Positions 26,976 through 34,711 of a stretch of DNA of 64,000 nt are shown piece after piece. The stretch covers positions 71,310 to 135,309 of the forward strand of contig NZ_LOPW02000003.1 in assembly GCF_001469875.2 (NCBI RefSeq). Reading direction: 5' to 3'. The number at the start of each line of letters is the position of its first letter. Position 1 is the stretch's first letter. Position numbers and translations under genes: made by a program. Below the pieces are notes generated by a model. It ran no database searches, was not told the DNA's origin, and saw only the letters and a list, made by a program, of their open reading frames with translations. The DNA comes from Haloferax marisrubri (GTDB lineage Archaea > Halobacteriota > Halobacteria > Halobacteriales > Haloferacaceae).

Positions 26976-29327
26976 GTGGACGACCTCATCGAGTGGCTTC
27001 GGACCAGACCGTACTACGAGGGGCAGATTCGGTCTCACCGCCGGTTCGAGGCTTGCGAGCCGGCGTTCGCCGACGTGGACCTCGAACCGCGATTGGCGTC
27101 GGCGCTCGAAGACCGCGGCATCGACCGACTCTACCGGCATCAGGCCGAGGCGGTCGAGGCGGTCCGCGACGGGGAGAACGTCGTGTTAGCGACGCGGACC
27201 GCGAGCGGCAAGAGCCTCGCGTACACCGTGCCGGCGTTCGAGCGGGCGATGGACCACGGCGGCCGGACGCTCTATCTCGGCCCGCAGAACGCGCTCGTCG
27301 CCGACCAACTCGACACGCTGTCGGACCTCGCGCGCGGCCTCGGCTTCGGCAGCCGCGTCTCGGTCGACCAGTACACCGGCCGGCTGTCGAAATCCGAGAA
27401 GCGAGAGGTGAGAAAGCGGATGCCGACGGTTTTGCTTTCGAACCCCGACATGGTTCACTACGCGCTGCTCCCGCACGCCCACCGGCTGTGGGAGTGGTTC
27501 TTCTCCTCGCTGGAGACGGTCGTCATCGACGAGGTCCACGGCTACCGCGGGGTGTTCGGGAGCCACGTCGCCCTGCTCATCCGCCGGCTCAAGCGCGTCT
27601 GCGAGCGGTTCGGGGCCGACCCGCAGTTCGTCTGCTGTTCGGCCACCATCGGCAACCCCGTCGAACACGCCGCGCGCATCACGGGCGAGCGGGAGGACTC
27701 CTTCGCCCTCGTGGACGAGGACACGAGCGGGACGGGAGAGACCAACTGGCTCCTCTGGAACCCGCCGGAGTACGAGAACCCCGACGCCGGCGGGTCGGGG
27801 CGGCGGCGCTCGGGCCACGTCGAGACCAAGAACCTCTTTGTCGACCTCGTCGCGCGCGGTCACCAAACGCTGGCGTTCACCCGGGCTCGACAGGCCGCCG
27901 AGCGGTACGCCTCCGAGAGCGCGAGCGACCTCCGGAGTCGCGGCGAGCACGGACTCGCCGGCGAGGTGGCGGCGTATCAGGCCTCGCTGACCCACGACCG
28001 ACGGCGAGAGATAGAGGCCGGCCTCCACGACGGCGACATCGCGGGCGTCTGGAGCACCAACGCGCTCGAACTCGGCGTCGACGTGGGCGGCCTCGACGTG
28101 GTGCTCATCGACGGCTACCCCGGCACGCGGATGTCCGCGTGGCAACAGGCCGGGCGGGCGGGTCGCGGCGACAGACCCGCGCTCGTCGTCCTCGTCGGCG
28201 GCGAGGACCAACTCGACCAGTACCTGATGAACCACCCCACCGAGTTCTTCGACGGTGACCCCGAACGCGCCGTCTCCGACCCGGAAAACGACCACTTGCT
28301 CCCCTCGCACGTCGCCTGCGCGGCCGCGGAAAACTGGCTCTCGACCGGAGACGAGTCGTACTTCGGTGGGTCGTTCCCCGGTGTCGTCTCCAACCTCGAA
28401 GCCGACGGGACGCTGGCGCGCCGGGAGACGGACGACGGCCTCCGGTGGACCCACGACGGGGGCGAGAGCCCGCAGCACGCGATGAGCCTCCGGACCATCA
28501 CCGACCGCGAGGTGCAACTGATGGACACGCGGAACGACGAGACCATCGCCACGCTGGCGTTCGACGACGCGCTTCGGGACGCCCACCCCGGCGCGGTCTA
28601 CCACCACCAAGGCCAGACGTACGAGGTCGCCGAGTTGGATTTAGACCGCGACGTGGCCCGACTCCAGCCGACGTGGGCGGACTACTACACGCGGGTCCTC
28701 CACGACAAGCACATCACGGTCGAGCGGGACATCCTGTCGAAACCGCTGTCGGCGCGGTCCGACGTGGAGGTCCGGTTCGCCGAGGTGACGATGCGCAAGC
28801 AGATAACGGGCTTCGAGCGCCGCGACCCGAAGCGCGGGACGACCATCGGCCAGCAACTGCTCGACCTCCCGGAGACGAGTCTGCGGACGAAGGCGCTGTA
28901 CTTCACCGTGCCCGGCGACGTGGAATCGGAGATGCGCGAGCTATCGAGCGACCGCCCGGAGGGCCGCGACTACGGCTTCAACGGCGGCATCCACGCCGCG
29001 GAACACGGGATGATTTCGCTGTTTCCGCTCCGACTGCTCTGTGACCGCGGCGACATCGGCGGGCTCTCGACGCCGTACCACGCCCACACCGACCAATCGA
29101 CCATCTTCATCTACGACGGCCACCCCGGCGGAGTCGGCATCACGCGCGCCGGCTACGACATCGTGGAGGGGCTGATGCGACAGACCGCCGACCTGATTTC
29201 GGACTGCGACTGCGAGGACGGCTGTCCCTCATGCGTGCAGTCGCCGCAGTGTGGCAACGCGAACGACCCGCTGGCGAAGGACACGGCGGTCCTGCTGTTG
29301 GAGTCGCTGACGGGGACGCGGGCCTGA
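26976..29327 (+). CDS. Hrq1-like superfamily 2 DEAD/DEAH-box helicase
   Basis: A 783-residue helicase. Motifs in order: Q-like RLYRHQAEAV, Walker A RTASGKSLAY, Ib LLSNPDMVHY, DEVH box VVIDEVHGYRG, III CCSATIGNP, motif IV-VI region with TNALELGVDVGGLDVV and QQAGRAGRGD. The C-terminus has the DUF1998-like region and a four-cysteine cluster CDCEDGCPSCVQSPQCGN, typical of Hrq1/RecQ4-related archaeal helicases. Role: DNA repair, probably crosslink or replication-associated (family knowledge). The start is a GTG at 26976; no good ATG lies near. Confidence 0.9.
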   Translation: MDDLIEWLRTRPYYEGQIRSHRRFEACEPAFADVDLEPRLASALEDRGIDRLYRHQAEAVEAVRDGENVVLATRTASGKSLAYTVPAFERAMDHGGRTLYLGPQNALVADQLDTLSDLARGLGFGSRVSVDQYTGRLSKSEKREVRKRMPTVLLSNPDMVHYALLPHAHRLWEWFFSSLETVVIDEVHGYRGVFGSHVALLIRRLKRVCERFGADPQFVCCSATIGNPVEHAARITGEREDSFALVDEDTSGTGETNWLLWNPPEYENPDAGGSGRRRSGHVETKNLFVDLVARGHQTLAFTRARQAAERYASESASDLRSRGEHGLAGEVAAYQASLTHDRRREIEAGLHDGDIAGVWSTNALELGVDVGGLDVVLIDGYPGTRMSAWQQAGRAGRGDRPALVVLVGGEDQLDQYLMNHPTEFFDGDPERAVSDPENDHLLPSHVACAAAENWLSTGDESYFGGSFPGVVSNLEADGTLARRETDDGLRWTHDGGESPQHAMSLRTITDREVQLMDTRNDETIATLAFDDALRDAHPGAVYHHQGQTYEVAELDLDRDVARLQPTWADYYTRVLHDKHITVERDILSKPLSARSDVEVRFAEVTMRKQITGFERRDPKRGTTIGQQLLDLPETSLRTKALYFTVPGDVESEMRELSSDRPEGRDYGFNGGIHAAEHGMISLFPLRLLCDRGDIGGLSTPYHAHTDQSTIFIYDGHPGGVGITRAGYDIVEGLMRQTADLISDCDCEDGCPSCVQSPQCGNANDPLAKDTAVLLLESLTGTRA

Positions 29328-29426
29328 AGCGGGCGGTCGGGCGTGAATCGCCCGCCCTCGCCGACTCGCCGAATTAATTATCACTAAATCACCATTTCAG
29401 GGCCGCTATTCCGAACCAATAGCTAT

Positions 29427-29442
29427 TTTTGGGAGGCCTAAA
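29427..29442. promoter_or_regulatory. Iron box (DtxR-like palindrome) 3
   Basis: TTTTGG-GAGG-CCTAAA, one mismatch from a perfect palindrome, three bases before the ATG of the RGP-family gene. It is the weakest of the four boxes, but position and spacing are the same. Confidence 0.65.
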
Positions 29443-29445
29443 TTT

Positions 29446-30612
29446 ATGGAGGCAATGAACGCGGACATCTGCGTGGTCGTCCCGACTATTCGGGAGTACG
29501 AGTGCATGCGGTCGTACTTCGACAACGCGCGCGAACACGATTTCGACCTCGACCGGCTCTTCGTCCTCCTCGTCACGGAGGACTTCTGCGACACCGAGGG
29601 GATGGAGTCGATGCTGGACGACGAGGGCGTCGCGGGCGCGGTCTTCGACGAGGCCGCCCGCGAGGAGTGGTACGACGAACACGACGTCTCGGAGTACTCG
29701 CACCTCGTCCCGGCGGCGAGTCACGCCCAGACGAGTTTCGGCCTACTGTACATGTGGGCGCATCCCGAGTTCGACTACGGCGTCTTCATCGACGACGACA
29801 CGCTCCCGCACGACGAGTGGGACTTCTTCGGCCGCCACATGGCGAACCTCGACCGCACCGACGAGGTGGAGTCGGTGTCGAGCGACGAGCGCTGGGTGAA
29901 CGTCCTCTACCAGAACGCCGACGAGCACGGGCTGTACCCCCGCGGATACCCCTACTCGGCGATGGACGAGACGGTCGAAACCGGGACGCGGGAACTCCGC
30001 GACGTGGTCGCCTCGCAGGGGCTGTGGACGAACGTCCCCGACCTCGACGCGGTCCGCATCCTGATGGACGGCGACCTCGAAGGGCAGGCGCAGACCCGGA
30101 CCGACTTCGACGACTTCGACGGCGACTTCGTCGCCGAACCGGGCCAGTACCTCACCGTCTGCTCGATGAACCTCGCGTTCGAGCGCGAGGTCATCCCGGC
30201 GTTCTACCAGCTACCGATGGACGACAACGAGTGGGAGGTCGGCCGCTTCGACGACATCTGGTCGGGCGTGTTCCTCAAGCGCGCCGCCGACGTGCTCGAC
30301 AAGGACGTGCTCACCGGCTACCCGCTCTGCGAGCACAACAAGGCCGCCCGCCCGACGTTCGACGACCTCAACAACGAGGTCCCGGGGCTCGAGCTCAACG
30401 AGCACCTCTGGGAGGTCGTGGACGCGGTCGGCGACGACGCCGACAGCTACGCCGGCGTCTTCGAGGCGATGGCCGACGCCCTCGCCGACGGCGACTGGTC
30501 TGACTACCGCAACGGCGACTTCTTCAACTACGTCGGCGAGCACATGCGCGACTGGCTGGACTGCCTCGACGCCCTCGCAGCGCCGCGGGCCGCCGCGCCC
30601 GCCGACGACTGA
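29446..30612 (+). CDS. RGP-family glycosyltransferase-like protein (alpha-1,4-glucan-protein synthase type)
   Basis: A 388-residue protein related to plant reversibly glycosylated polypeptides / UDP-arabinopyranose mutases, annotated in haloarchaea as alpha-1,4-glucan-protein synthase. It has an N-terminal nucleotide-sugar fold (ADICVVVPTIREYECM), a DDD motif for metal/nucleotide binding (FIDDDTLPHDEW, about residue 108), and AEPGQYLTVCSMNLAFEREVIPAF near residue 230, followed by GRFDDIWSGVFLKRAAD. No signal peptide or membrane segment; cytoplasmic. An iron box sits directly before the ATG, so it appears iron-regulated. Substrate sugar unknown. Confidence 0.82.
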   Translation: MEAMNADICVVVPTIREYECMRSYFDNAREHDFDLDRLFVLLVTEDFCDTEGMESMLDDEGVAGAVFDEAAREEWYDEHDVSEYSHLVPAASHAQTSFGLLYMWAHPEFDYGVFIDDDTLPHDEWDFFGRHMANLDRTDEVESVSSDERWVNVLYQNADEHGLYPRGYPYSAMDETVETGTRELRDVVASQGLWTNVPDLDAVRILMDGDLEGQAQTRTDFDDFDGDFVAEPGQYLTVCSMNLAFEREVIPAFYQLPMDDNEWEVGRFDDIWSGVFLKRAADVLDKDVLTGYPLCEHNKAARPTFDDLNNEVPGLELNEHLWEVVDAVGDDADSYAGVFEAMADALADGDWSDYRNGDFFNYVGEHMRDWLDCLDALAAPRAAAPADD

Positions 30613-30751
30613 TTGGCCGACAGCTGACCACCCAAACGACTGCTGACCAACCGGTCGACTGCTGACCGGCCGACGCGCGCCGTCGGACCGGCAGTCGTCT
30701 CTTTGTCCCGCGATTCGGGCGCTTCGCCCGACGAATCGGTAGGTATAAATG

Positions 30752-30769
30752 ATTTAGGGAGACCTAAAT
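30752..30769. promoter_or_regulatory. Iron box (DtxR-like palindrome) 4
   Basis: ATTTAGG-GAGA-CCTAAAT, perfect seven-base arms, immediately after a TATA box TATAAAT (30744-30750) and six bases before the ATG at 30776. A bound repressor would block the start site of the whole iron transporter operon. Confidence 0.85.
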
Positions 30770-30775
30770 CCATGT

Positions 30776-31939
30776 ATGCAAGAACGCGACCGAGAGCTTC
30801 GCGGCCACAGTCGTCGCCGGTTCATCGCGACGACGGCGGCCCTCGGGGTCGGCGCGCTCGCCGGCTGTACCGGCGGCGACGAGGAGACGGAAACGACGAC
30901 TGAGTCCGAGAGCGGCGAGGGGGTCGGACAGATCGGTTCCGGTCGCTCGCCGTTCGGCGACCGCGAGATAACCGGCGGCGTGTCCGTCTCGGAGATGCCC
31001 GACCTCTCGGGCGAACTCACGCTCTACTCGGGCCGCGGCAAGGCGCTCGTCGGCGAGCTCATCTCCTTTTTCGAGGAGTACTACGACGACTTCACCATCC
31101 GCCCGCGGTACAACTCGGCGACCGAACTGGTCAACCAGATTCAGACCGAGGGGCAGAACAGTCCCGCGGACGTGTTCTTCTCGGTCAACGCCGGGTCGCT
31201 CGGCGCGTTGAAGGACGCGGGTCGCGCGCAGGAACTCCCGAGCGAGGTGCTCGACCTCGTCCGCGACGAGTTCCACGACCCCGACGGACAGTGGACCGGA
31301 ACCTCGGGTCGCGCCCGGACCGTCCCGTTCAACACGGACCAGTTCGACGAGTCGGAGATTCCCGACGACATCATGGCCTTCCCCGACACGGAGGCGTTCC
31401 GCGACAACATCGGCTGGGCCCCGACGTACTCCTCGTTCCAGGCGTTCATCACGGCGATGCGCGTCCTCGAGGGCGAAGACGCCACGAGAGAGTGGCTGCA
31501 GGGGATGCAGGACCTCGGCGTCACGGAGTACAACGACGAGTTCCTCGTCTCGCAGGCCGTCGCCGACGGCGAAATCGGCGCGGGCTTCGCCAACCACTAC
31601 TACATCCAGCGCATCCTCGCCGGGCGGTCGAACGCGCCGCTTTCGACCGCGTTCACCGCGGGCGACGCCGGCTCGATTTTCAACGTCGCGGGCGCGCTCG
31701 TCCTCGACACCGCCGAGGACTCCGAACTGGCGAGCAACTTCGTTCGCCACCTGCTGTCGGCCGAAGCGCAGGACTACTTCGCGCGGACGACCTTCGAGTA
31801 CCCGCTCGTCTCGGGCGTCGACCCCATCGGCGAGCTTCCGGGCATCGACGAACTCAGCCCGCCGGAGGGCCTCGACCTGACGCAACTCTCGGACCTCGAA
31901 GGAACCGTGGAACTCTTGCGTGAGGTGGGCGTTCTCTGA
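30776..31939 (+). CDS. Fe(III) ABC transporter substrate-binding protein (FbpA type)
   Basis: A 387-residue exported lipoprotein. N-terminus: twin-arginine SRRRFIATTAALG and lipobox LAGC (Cys about 33), then an acidic linker. The mature part begins GELTLYSGRGKALVGEL, as in FbpA/FutA-type ferric-binding proteins. The two adjacent tyrosines in FANHYYIQRIL match the iron-liganding YY pair of that family. It is the first gene of an operon with permease, ATPase and a glycosyltransferase-like gene under iron box 4. The in-frame ATG at 30776 is used; an ATG at 30772 is out of frame. Confidence 0.92.
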   Translation: MQERDRELRGHSRRRFIATTAALGVGALAGCTGGDEETETTTESESGEGVGQIGSGRSPFGDREITGGVSVSEMPDLSGELTLYSGRGKALVGELISFFEEYYDDFTIRPRYNSATELVNQIQTEGQNSPADVFFSVNAGSLGALKDAGRAQELPSEVLDLVRDEFHDPDGQWTGTSGRARTVPFNTDQFDESEIPDDIMAFPDTEAFRDNIGWAPTYSSFQAFITAMRVLEGEDATREWLQGMQDLGVTEYNDEFLVSQAVADGEIGAGFANHYYIQRILAGRSNAPLSTAFTAGDAGSIFNVAGALVLDTAEDSELASNFVRHLLSAEAQDYFARTTFEYPLVSGVDPIGELPGIDELSPPEGLDLTQLSDLEGTVELLREVGVL

Positions 31940-31951
31940 GGTAGCTCACTC

Positions 31952-33547
31952 ATGGCGACCGAACAGCAGACGGGGACCGGTGGGGGGGACGACGAGCAAC
32001 CGCTCGGCCTGACCGTCGCCAGCGGGGCCGTCGCCGCCGCCGTCGTCGTCCCGCTGTTGTGGCTCGTCAAGACCGCGCTCGAAGTCGGGTTCGCCGAGGC
32101 GCTGTCGCTCGTCACCCGACCGACGACCGTCGAAGTGTTTCTGAACAGCGCCGTCCTCGTCACGCTCGTCACCGCCGCGTGCATCGGGCTCGGCGTCCCG
32201 CTGGCGTATCTGACCGTCCGGACCGACCTGCCGTTCAGACGCTTTTGGACCGTCGTCGTCTCGCTGCCGCTCGTTATTCCGAGCTACATCGGCGCGTTCG
32301 CGTTCGTCTCGGCGTTCGGCCCGCGCGGCGCGTTCCAGCGGCTGTTGGCCCCGCTCGGGGTCGAGTCGCTCCCGGAAATTTACGGGTTACCCGGTGCCGT
32401 TTTGGTGCTGACGCTCTACACGTATCCGTACGTGTTCATCACCACCCGGGCCGCGCTGAAGTCGATGGACACCACGCTCATCGACGCCGCGCGGACCCTG
32501 AACCACACCCGCTGGGAGTCGTTCAAGCGGGTAACGGTCCCGCAGATACGCCCCGCGGTCGCCGCCGGGTCGCTCCTGACGGCGCTGTACGTCCTCTCGG
32601 ACTTCGGCACGCCGGCCATCATGAAGTTCGACGCGTTCACGCGCGTCATCTACGTGGAGTTCGGGACGTTCGGCCGCGACACCGCGACGCTCCTGTCGCT
32701 CCAACTCATCGCCGTGACGCTCCTCATCTTGACCCTCGAATCGAAGATTCGGGGCGACGAGCGCACGACGACCGGCGGGCGCTCGGGGAGTCCGATGCCG
32801 CTCGGTCGGTGGAAGTACCCGGCGCTCGGCTTCGCGGCGCTCGTCGCCACCGTCGCCCTTCTCGTCCCGCTCGGCATCCTCTTTACGTGGCTCGCGCAGG
32901 GCGTCGCCGCGACGAGTCAGTCGCTCGCGTTCCAGCCCGAGTACGCGTTCAACTCGGTCCTCGTCGCGGCCGCGACGGCGGGCGCGGCGACGCTCGCCGG
33001 CCTGCCCGTCGCCTACCTCGCCGCACGGCACCCCTCGCGGCTGAGTTCCGTCTTCGAGCGCGCGACCTACGTCGGCTACGCGGTGCCGGGCGTCGTCCTC
33101 GGACTGGCGCTCGTCTACTTCGGAAGCTCCTACGCGACGCCCATCTACCAGACGCTCTACCTCCTCGTGTTCGCCTACATCATCCGTTTTCTCCCGCAGG
33201 CAATCGGGTCGCTCCGGGCGTCGTTCCTCCGGGTCGACCCCGCGCTCCCGGAGGCGGCGCGGACGCTCGGTGAAACCCCGTCGGGGGCGTTCCGTCACGT
33301 GACGCTCCCGCTCGTCGCGCCCGGCCTGTTCGGCGGCGCGGCGCTCGTCTTCCTGACGACGATGAAGGAACTGCCCGCGACGCTCCTGCTGCGCCCCTCG
33401 GGGTTCAGCACGCTCGTGACGCACATCTGGACGGCCTACGAGCAGGGCTACTTCGGCCAGGCCGTCGTGCCCGCGTTCATCCTACTTTTCGTCTCCGGGC
33501 TCTCGATGCTCGTCATCATCACCCAAGAGGGATACGATGTCAAATAG
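31952..33547 (+). CDS. Fe(III) ABC transporter permease (FbpB type, fused halves)
   Basis: A 531-residue inner-membrane protein with about 12 hydrophobic segments and two EAA-type cytoplasmic loops that contact the ATPase: DAARTLNHTRWESFKRVTVP (about residue 180) and EAARTLGETPSGAFRHVTLP (about residue 435). This duplicated layout is typical of FbpB/AfuB. It starts 12 bases after the binding-protein stop and overlaps the ATPase gene by 11 bases, so the three are coupled. Confidence 0.93.
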   Translation: MATEQQTGTGGGDDEQPLGLTVASGAVAAAVVVPLLWLVKTALEVGFAEALSLVTRPTTVEVFLNSAVLVTLVTAACIGLGVPLAYLTVRTDLPFRRFWTVVVSLPLVIPSYIGAFAFVSAFGPRGAFQRLLAPLGVESLPEIYGLPGAVLVLTLYTYPYVFITTRAALKSMDTTLIDAARTLNHTRWESFKRVTVPQIRPAVAAGSLLTALYVLSDFGTPAIMKFDAFTRVIYVEFGTFGRDTATLLSLQLIAVTLLILTLESKIRGDERTTTGGRSGSPMPLGRWKYPALGFAALVATVALLVPLGILFTWLAQGVAATSQSLAFQPEYAFNSVLVAAATAGAATLAGLPVAYLAARHPSRLSSVFERATYVGYAVPGVVLGLALVYFGSSYATPIYQTLYLLVFAYIIRFLPQAIGSLRASFLRVDPALPEAARTLGETPSGAFRHVTLPLVAPGLFGGAALVFLTTMKELPATLLLRPSGFSTLVTHIWTAYEQGYFGQAVVPAFILLFVSGLSMLVIITQEGYDVK

Positions 33548-34709
33548 CACACTCTCGACCACCGACCGCTCGAACCGCACGGAATCCACCGGCTCCGACG
33601 CCGACGACGAGGACGCCGGCGGCGTCCTCGAACTCGACGGCGTCTCGAAGTCCTACGGCACCGAGTCGGTCATCGCCGACCTCTCGCTCAGCGTCGAGGA
33701 AGGCGAAATCCTCACGCTCCTCGGCCCCTCGGGCTGTGGGAAGACGACGACGCTCCGGCTCATCGCCGGACTCGACCGCCCCGACGGCGGCGAGGTCCGA
33801 CTGAACGGGAACGTCGTCTCCGGCGGGGACACCTTCCGCGCGCCCGAAGAGCGCGGCGTCGGCGTCGTCTTCCAGGAGTTCGCGCTGTTCCCGCACCTCA
33901 CCGCGGCCGAGAACATCGCCTTCGGCCTGAAAGACCTCGACGAGGCCGAGCGCGACGAGCGCGTTCGCGACCTCCTCGACCTCGTCGGACTGGAGACCCA
34001 AGGCGAGAGCTACCCCGACGAACTCTCCGGCGGCCAGCAACAGCGGGTCGCCCTCGCCCGGTCGCTCGCGCCCGAACCGGCCATCCTGCTCCTCGACGAG
34101 CCCTTCTCGAACCTCGACGTGGACCTCCGCGTCCAGATGCGCGAAGAGGTCCGCCGCATCCTCAAAGAGGCCGGCGTGACGGCCGTCTCCGTCACCCACG
34201 ACCAGGAGGAGGCGATGTCCATCTCCGACCGCGTGGCCGTGATGAACGACGGCGACCTCGAACAAATTGGCGAGCCCGAACAGGTGTTCCAGCACCCCGA
34301 GTCCCGCTTCGTCGCCGGCTTCCTCGGCTACGCCGGGTTCCTGCCGGGACGCATCGCGGGCGAGGTGGTCGAGACCGAACTCGGGACGGTCGGCCGCGAC
34401 CAGATTCACGGCCTCGCGCCCGAGTACGACGACACGGACATCGACATCCTCGTCCGCCCCGACGACGTGTCGGCGCACCCCTGCGGCGACGGCGGCGAGG
34501 GTCACGGCAAAGTCGTCGGGAAGCGCTATCTCGGTCCGACCATCCTCTACGAGGTCGAACTCCACGGCGGCGACAGTCTGCTGTGTATGCACAACCACGA
34601 CGAGACCGTCCCGACCGACGGCTGCGTCGAGGTGACGCTCGACGCCGGCCACGAACTCGCGTGGTTCCCGCGCGAACAGCGCCCCGAGACCGGCCCCTAC
34701 TCGGACTGA
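33537..34709 (+). CDS. Fe(III) ABC transporter ATP-binding protein (FbpC type)
   Basis: A 390-residue ATPase. Walker A GPSGCGKTTTLRL (about 65), Q-loop FQEFALFPHLT, signature LSGGQQQRVALARSL (about 160), Walker B ILLLDEPFSNLD, and H-loop SVTHDQEEAM. The C-terminal ~130 residues form a TOBE-like regulatory domain (IDILVRPDDVSAHPC; LGPTILYEVELHGGD). It energises import of ferric iron delivered by the binding protein at 30776. The first ~30 residues are an extra acidic leader. The next gene starts two bases after its stop. Confidence 0.93.
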   Translation: MSNSTLSTTDRSNRTESTGSDADDEDAGGVLELDGVSKSYGTESVIADLSLSVEEGEILTLLGPSGCGKTTTLRLIAGLDRPDGGEVRLNGNVVSGGDTFRAPEERGVGVVFQEFALFPHLTAAENIAFGLKDLDEAERDERVRDLLDLVGLETQGESYPDELSGGQQQRVALARSLAPEPAILLLDEPFSNLDVDLRVQMREEVRRILKEAGVTAVSVTHDQEEAMSISDRVAVMNDGDLEQIGEPEQVFQHPESRFVAGFLGYAGFLPGRIAGEVVETELGTVGRDQIHGLAPEYDDTDIDILVRPDDVSAHPCGDGGEGHGKVVGKRYLGPTILYEVELHGGDSLLCMHNHDETVPTDGCVEVTLDAGHELAWFPREQRPETGPYSD

Positions 34710-34711
34710 GG

